Shown: piece after piece, positions 30,754-33,031 of the stretch
Layout of the letters: each line of letters starts with the position of its first letter
Numbering within the stretch: position 1 is the stretch's first letter
DNA from: an uncultured Gammaproteobacteria bacterium
Lineage (GTDB): Bacteria; Pseudomonadota; Gammaproteobacteria; SZUA-140
Assembly (NCBI GenBank): GCA_945787155.1
Contig: CALZHD010000070.1
Span: 1 to 33,031, forward strand
DNA: 33,031 bases
Reading direction: 5' to 3'
Position numbers and translations under genes: made by a program
The notes under the pieces: model-generated
Database searches by the model: none
What the model was told of the DNA's origin: nothing
Seen by the model: only the letters and a program-made list of their open reading frames with translations

Positions 30754-32068
30754 TTATACGGGCGCATCGGGCAACATTTTTCCCGCATTGAGAATACCGT
30801 TGGGATCAAACTGCTGTTTGATGCGTCGCATTAAATCAAGCGTTACCGGGTCGATTTCACGTGCGACAAAATCGCGTTTTTCGATGCCGACACCGTGTTC
30901 GCCTGAGATGGTGCCGTTCAGTTTTAATACCAGACTGAATACCGCATCGAGACATTGCTCTGCGTTGTGTTGCTGTTGTGGATCATCGGGGTCAAATAGC
31001 AGGTTGGTGTGCAGATTGCCGTTGCCGGCGTGACCAAAGTTGACGATTGGGATGTTGTGCTGTTTGGAGAGTTGTTGCAGCCCGCGAATCAATGCTGGCA
31101 GGCGAGATACCGGCACCACGATATCTTCGTTGATTTTCTTTGGTGCGACGTTGCGTAGCGCCGGTGAGAGTGCCTTGCGGGTGTTCCACAACGCTTGAAT
31201 CTCGGCGGGGGTGGTGGCGGCGGTGAGGTCGAGCAGTCCATCATTGCGTGCGGCATCACTGACCTTGGTGACTGCTTCATCAAGGCTCGCGCTGAGTCCG
31301 TCGACTTCAATCATCAACATCGCGCCGGCCCCTTGTGGCAGATCGGCTTTTGAGTAGTCACGGATCATCTCGATCGCGGTGCCGTCGATGAACTCCAGCG
31401 CGCATGGCACCACTGGCTGCGCCATGATCGCGGAGACCGCTTTGGCGGCGTCGTCAATCGTCGCGTAGATCGCCTGCAAGGTACGTTTGCCTTCAGGTAG
31501 CGGCGTGAGTTTCAGCGTCGCCTCGGTGATGACGGCGAGTGTCCCTTCGGAGCCGATCAGCAGGCGGGTGAGATCGTAACCGACCACCCCTTTGGTGGTG
31601 TAGACGCCGCAGCGCACGTGGGCCGGAGGAGTTATAGGCAAGGTTGCCGCCCACGGTGCACACGGCCGCGCTGGTGGGGTCCGGCGGCCAGAAGAATCCG
31701 TGTTCGCCTGCGGCCTGTTGAACCTCTTGATTGGTGACGCCGGGCATTACCACCATCACGCGGTTATCGGGGTCGACCTTGATGATCTCACGCATACGCT
31801 CGAACGACAGCACCACGCCACCTGTGATGGGCACCGTAGCACCGGTGGTACCGGTGCCTTTGCCACGCGCCGTGATGGCGATGCGGTGTTGATTGCAGAG
31901 CTGGATGATATCCACTGCCTGCTGATGATCCTGCGGGAACAGCACTGCTTCCGGGAGTGCCTCACGACGGCTGTTGTCGTAGCCGTATGACCAGCAGTCG
32001 GCAGGGTCATGCAGCAGATTTTCAGCGCCGACGATAGCGCGCAGCGTTGTCAGTAATTCCGGTGTCAT
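30754..32068 (-). pseudogene. FAD-linked oxidase (GlcD / D-lactate dehydrogenase type) broken by an internal deletion
   Basis: The gene would encode a GlcD-type flavoprotein oxidising glycolate, D-lactate or a related 2-hydroxyacid. The N-terminal frame from 32068 carries the FAD-binding domain (ARGKGTGTTGATVPITGGVV, CTVGGNLAYNSSGPRA), then loses frame near 31625. The rest is in the next frame (RCGVYTTKGVVGYDLTRLLI through VNFGHAGNGNLHTNLL and GEHGVGIEKRDF to DAPV, stop at 30754). Family members have about 25 residues (a VKYGTTRDxVLGL-type stretch) between GPRA and the RCGV-like segment. These are missing, so an out-of-frame deletion of roughly 75-80 bp is inferred. It lies 6 nt after the dolP-like gene. 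If the deletion is an assembly artefact the gene is intact. A second, far more eroded copy lies at 26579. Confidence 0.8.
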
Positions 32069-32074
32069 CGTGGC

Positions 32075-32656
32075 TTAGGTGTCTGTGTATTCGAAGACTT
32101 TTACGATTCCCTGTACCCCTTTTACCTGTTGTACGGCCTTGGCAGCGGTATTTCCTTCGGCGCGGCTGATCAGCCCCATCAGATAGACGACGCCTCTTTC
32201 AGAGATTACCTTAATGTAAGTGCTGCTCACCCCTTTGGCCCTAAGTAGGGCGCTTTTGGCCTTGAAGGTGATGGCGCTATCGTTGTTTTGTACTTTGAGG
32301 CCGATCGCTTCGGTGATTTTGATTTCATTATGTACCTGTTTGACCTTCACATTTTGACGTGCATGTGCAGCGGCGCGTTTGCGATGCTGTTCACTGGGTA
32401 CCTGTCCGAGCAGCAGCGCGACACCATTGAAGACAGTAGCTTCGATGCGGGCGCCCTTCATCAGCTCCTTATCTTGATGGATGGCGCTATTGATCTTGAG
32501 TTCGCTGGTTTGGTCATCAAGGATAGTGCCGGCGGAACGTCTATCATGTGCGATGGTCGCACCAGTGGCCGCGCCGGCAACAATAACAGGGGCGCACCCC
32601 TGTAGCGATGTGGTGATGAGTAGCGTAGCAAGGGCGATGCCGAGTAGTTGCTTCAC
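32075..32656 (-). CDS. dolP: BON-domain outer-membrane lipoprotein (DolP/YraP-like)
   Basis: This 193-aa lipoprotein has a signal peptide with lipobox LQGC (cleavage before Cys21), a Gly/Ala-rich stretch VIVAGAATGATIAHDRRSAG, and two BON domains. The first includes IEATVFNGVALLLGQVPSEQ and the second includes KVISERGVVYLMGLISRAEG. The start is a GTG at 32656 with GGAGAG upstream, inside the 3' end of the preceding gene. The order diaA then dolP is the same as in E. coli. DolP there helps maintain outer-membrane integrity at division sites. A broken oxidase gene follows 6 nt later. Confidence 0.9.
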   Translation of the reverse strand: MKQLLGIALATLLITTSLQGCAPVIVAGAATGATIAHDRRSAGTILDDQTSELKINSAIHQDKELMKGARIEATVFNGVALLLGQVPSEQHRKRAAAHARQNVKVKQVHNEIKITEAIGLKVQNNDSAITFKAKSALLRAKGVSSTYIKVISERGVVYLMGLISRAEGNTAAKAVQQVKGVQGIVKVFEYTDT

Positions 32657-32658
32657 AA

Positions 32659-33031
<373 letters not shown>

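Overview
The window looks like chromosomal DNA of a chemolithoautotrophic gammaproteobacterium, probably a sulfur oxidiser of the Thiomicrospira, Halothiobacillus or SUP05 kind. The lineage is inferred from gene content only. The main evidence is a complete alpha-carboxysome locus with form IA Rubisco, supported by E. coli-like neighbours (diaA-dolP) and a TonB/ExbB system.

Layout. (1) 1-5206, minus strand: a TonB-dependent uptake operon made of an outer-membrane receptor, a BNR-repeat/thioredoxin fusion, tonB with a 12-bp tandem repeat, and exbB, which runs off the window. (2) 5451-11150: housekeeping and accessory genes. These are a CBS-domain protein, a broken ABM-domain monooxygenase, an exported methyltransferase-like protein, glutamate dehydrogenase, a double-receiver protein, a DOPA-dioxygenase-family protein and a TraB/GumN-family protein. 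(3) 11151-11913: a long AT-rich leader in front of cbbL, with two near-identical 20-bp repeats, candidate promoter and CbbR elements, and a 29-codon ORF that ends inside the cbbL ribosome-binding site. (4) 11914-25532, all plus strand: cbbL, cbbS, csoS2, csoSCA, csoS4A, csoS4B, csoS1 (frameshifted copy), csoS1 (intact copy), ferritin-like, acRAF, a 49-aa K/S/A-rich protein ending in VWPD, sbtA, sbtB, a SulP transporter with an extra C-terminal domain, cbbR and csoS1D. Together they form an almost complete CO2-concentrating mechanism: bicarbonate uptake, the shell, carbonic anhydrase, Rubisco and its regulator. No ParA/McdA ATPase is present. (5) 25647-33031: a Nudix gene, then a nitrogen island (FNT channel, PP2C phosphatase/Ser-Thr kinase fusion, cyanase). 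The island is preceded by a good sigma-54 -24/-12 element with an NtrC-like site about 120 bp upstream. It is flanked by an eroded partial copy and a longer copy of a dolP-glcD gene pair. The longer glcD copy is itself broken by an out-of-frame deletion. The dolP and diaA genes close the window.

Working together: SbtA and SulP would raise cytoplasmic bicarbonate, CsoSCA would convert it to CO2 inside the CsoS1/CsoS4/CsoS1D shell, and Rubisco held by CsoS2 would fix it. Cyanase consumes bicarbonate and releases CO2 and ammonia, so the adjacent nitrogen island also touches inorganic carbon. The points most worth checking are the small VWPD protein as a possible McdB-like carboxysome positioning factor without its partner, the NtrC/sigma-54-type control of the FNT-kinase-cyanase cluster, the cbbL upstream ORF, and the csoS1 frameshift.
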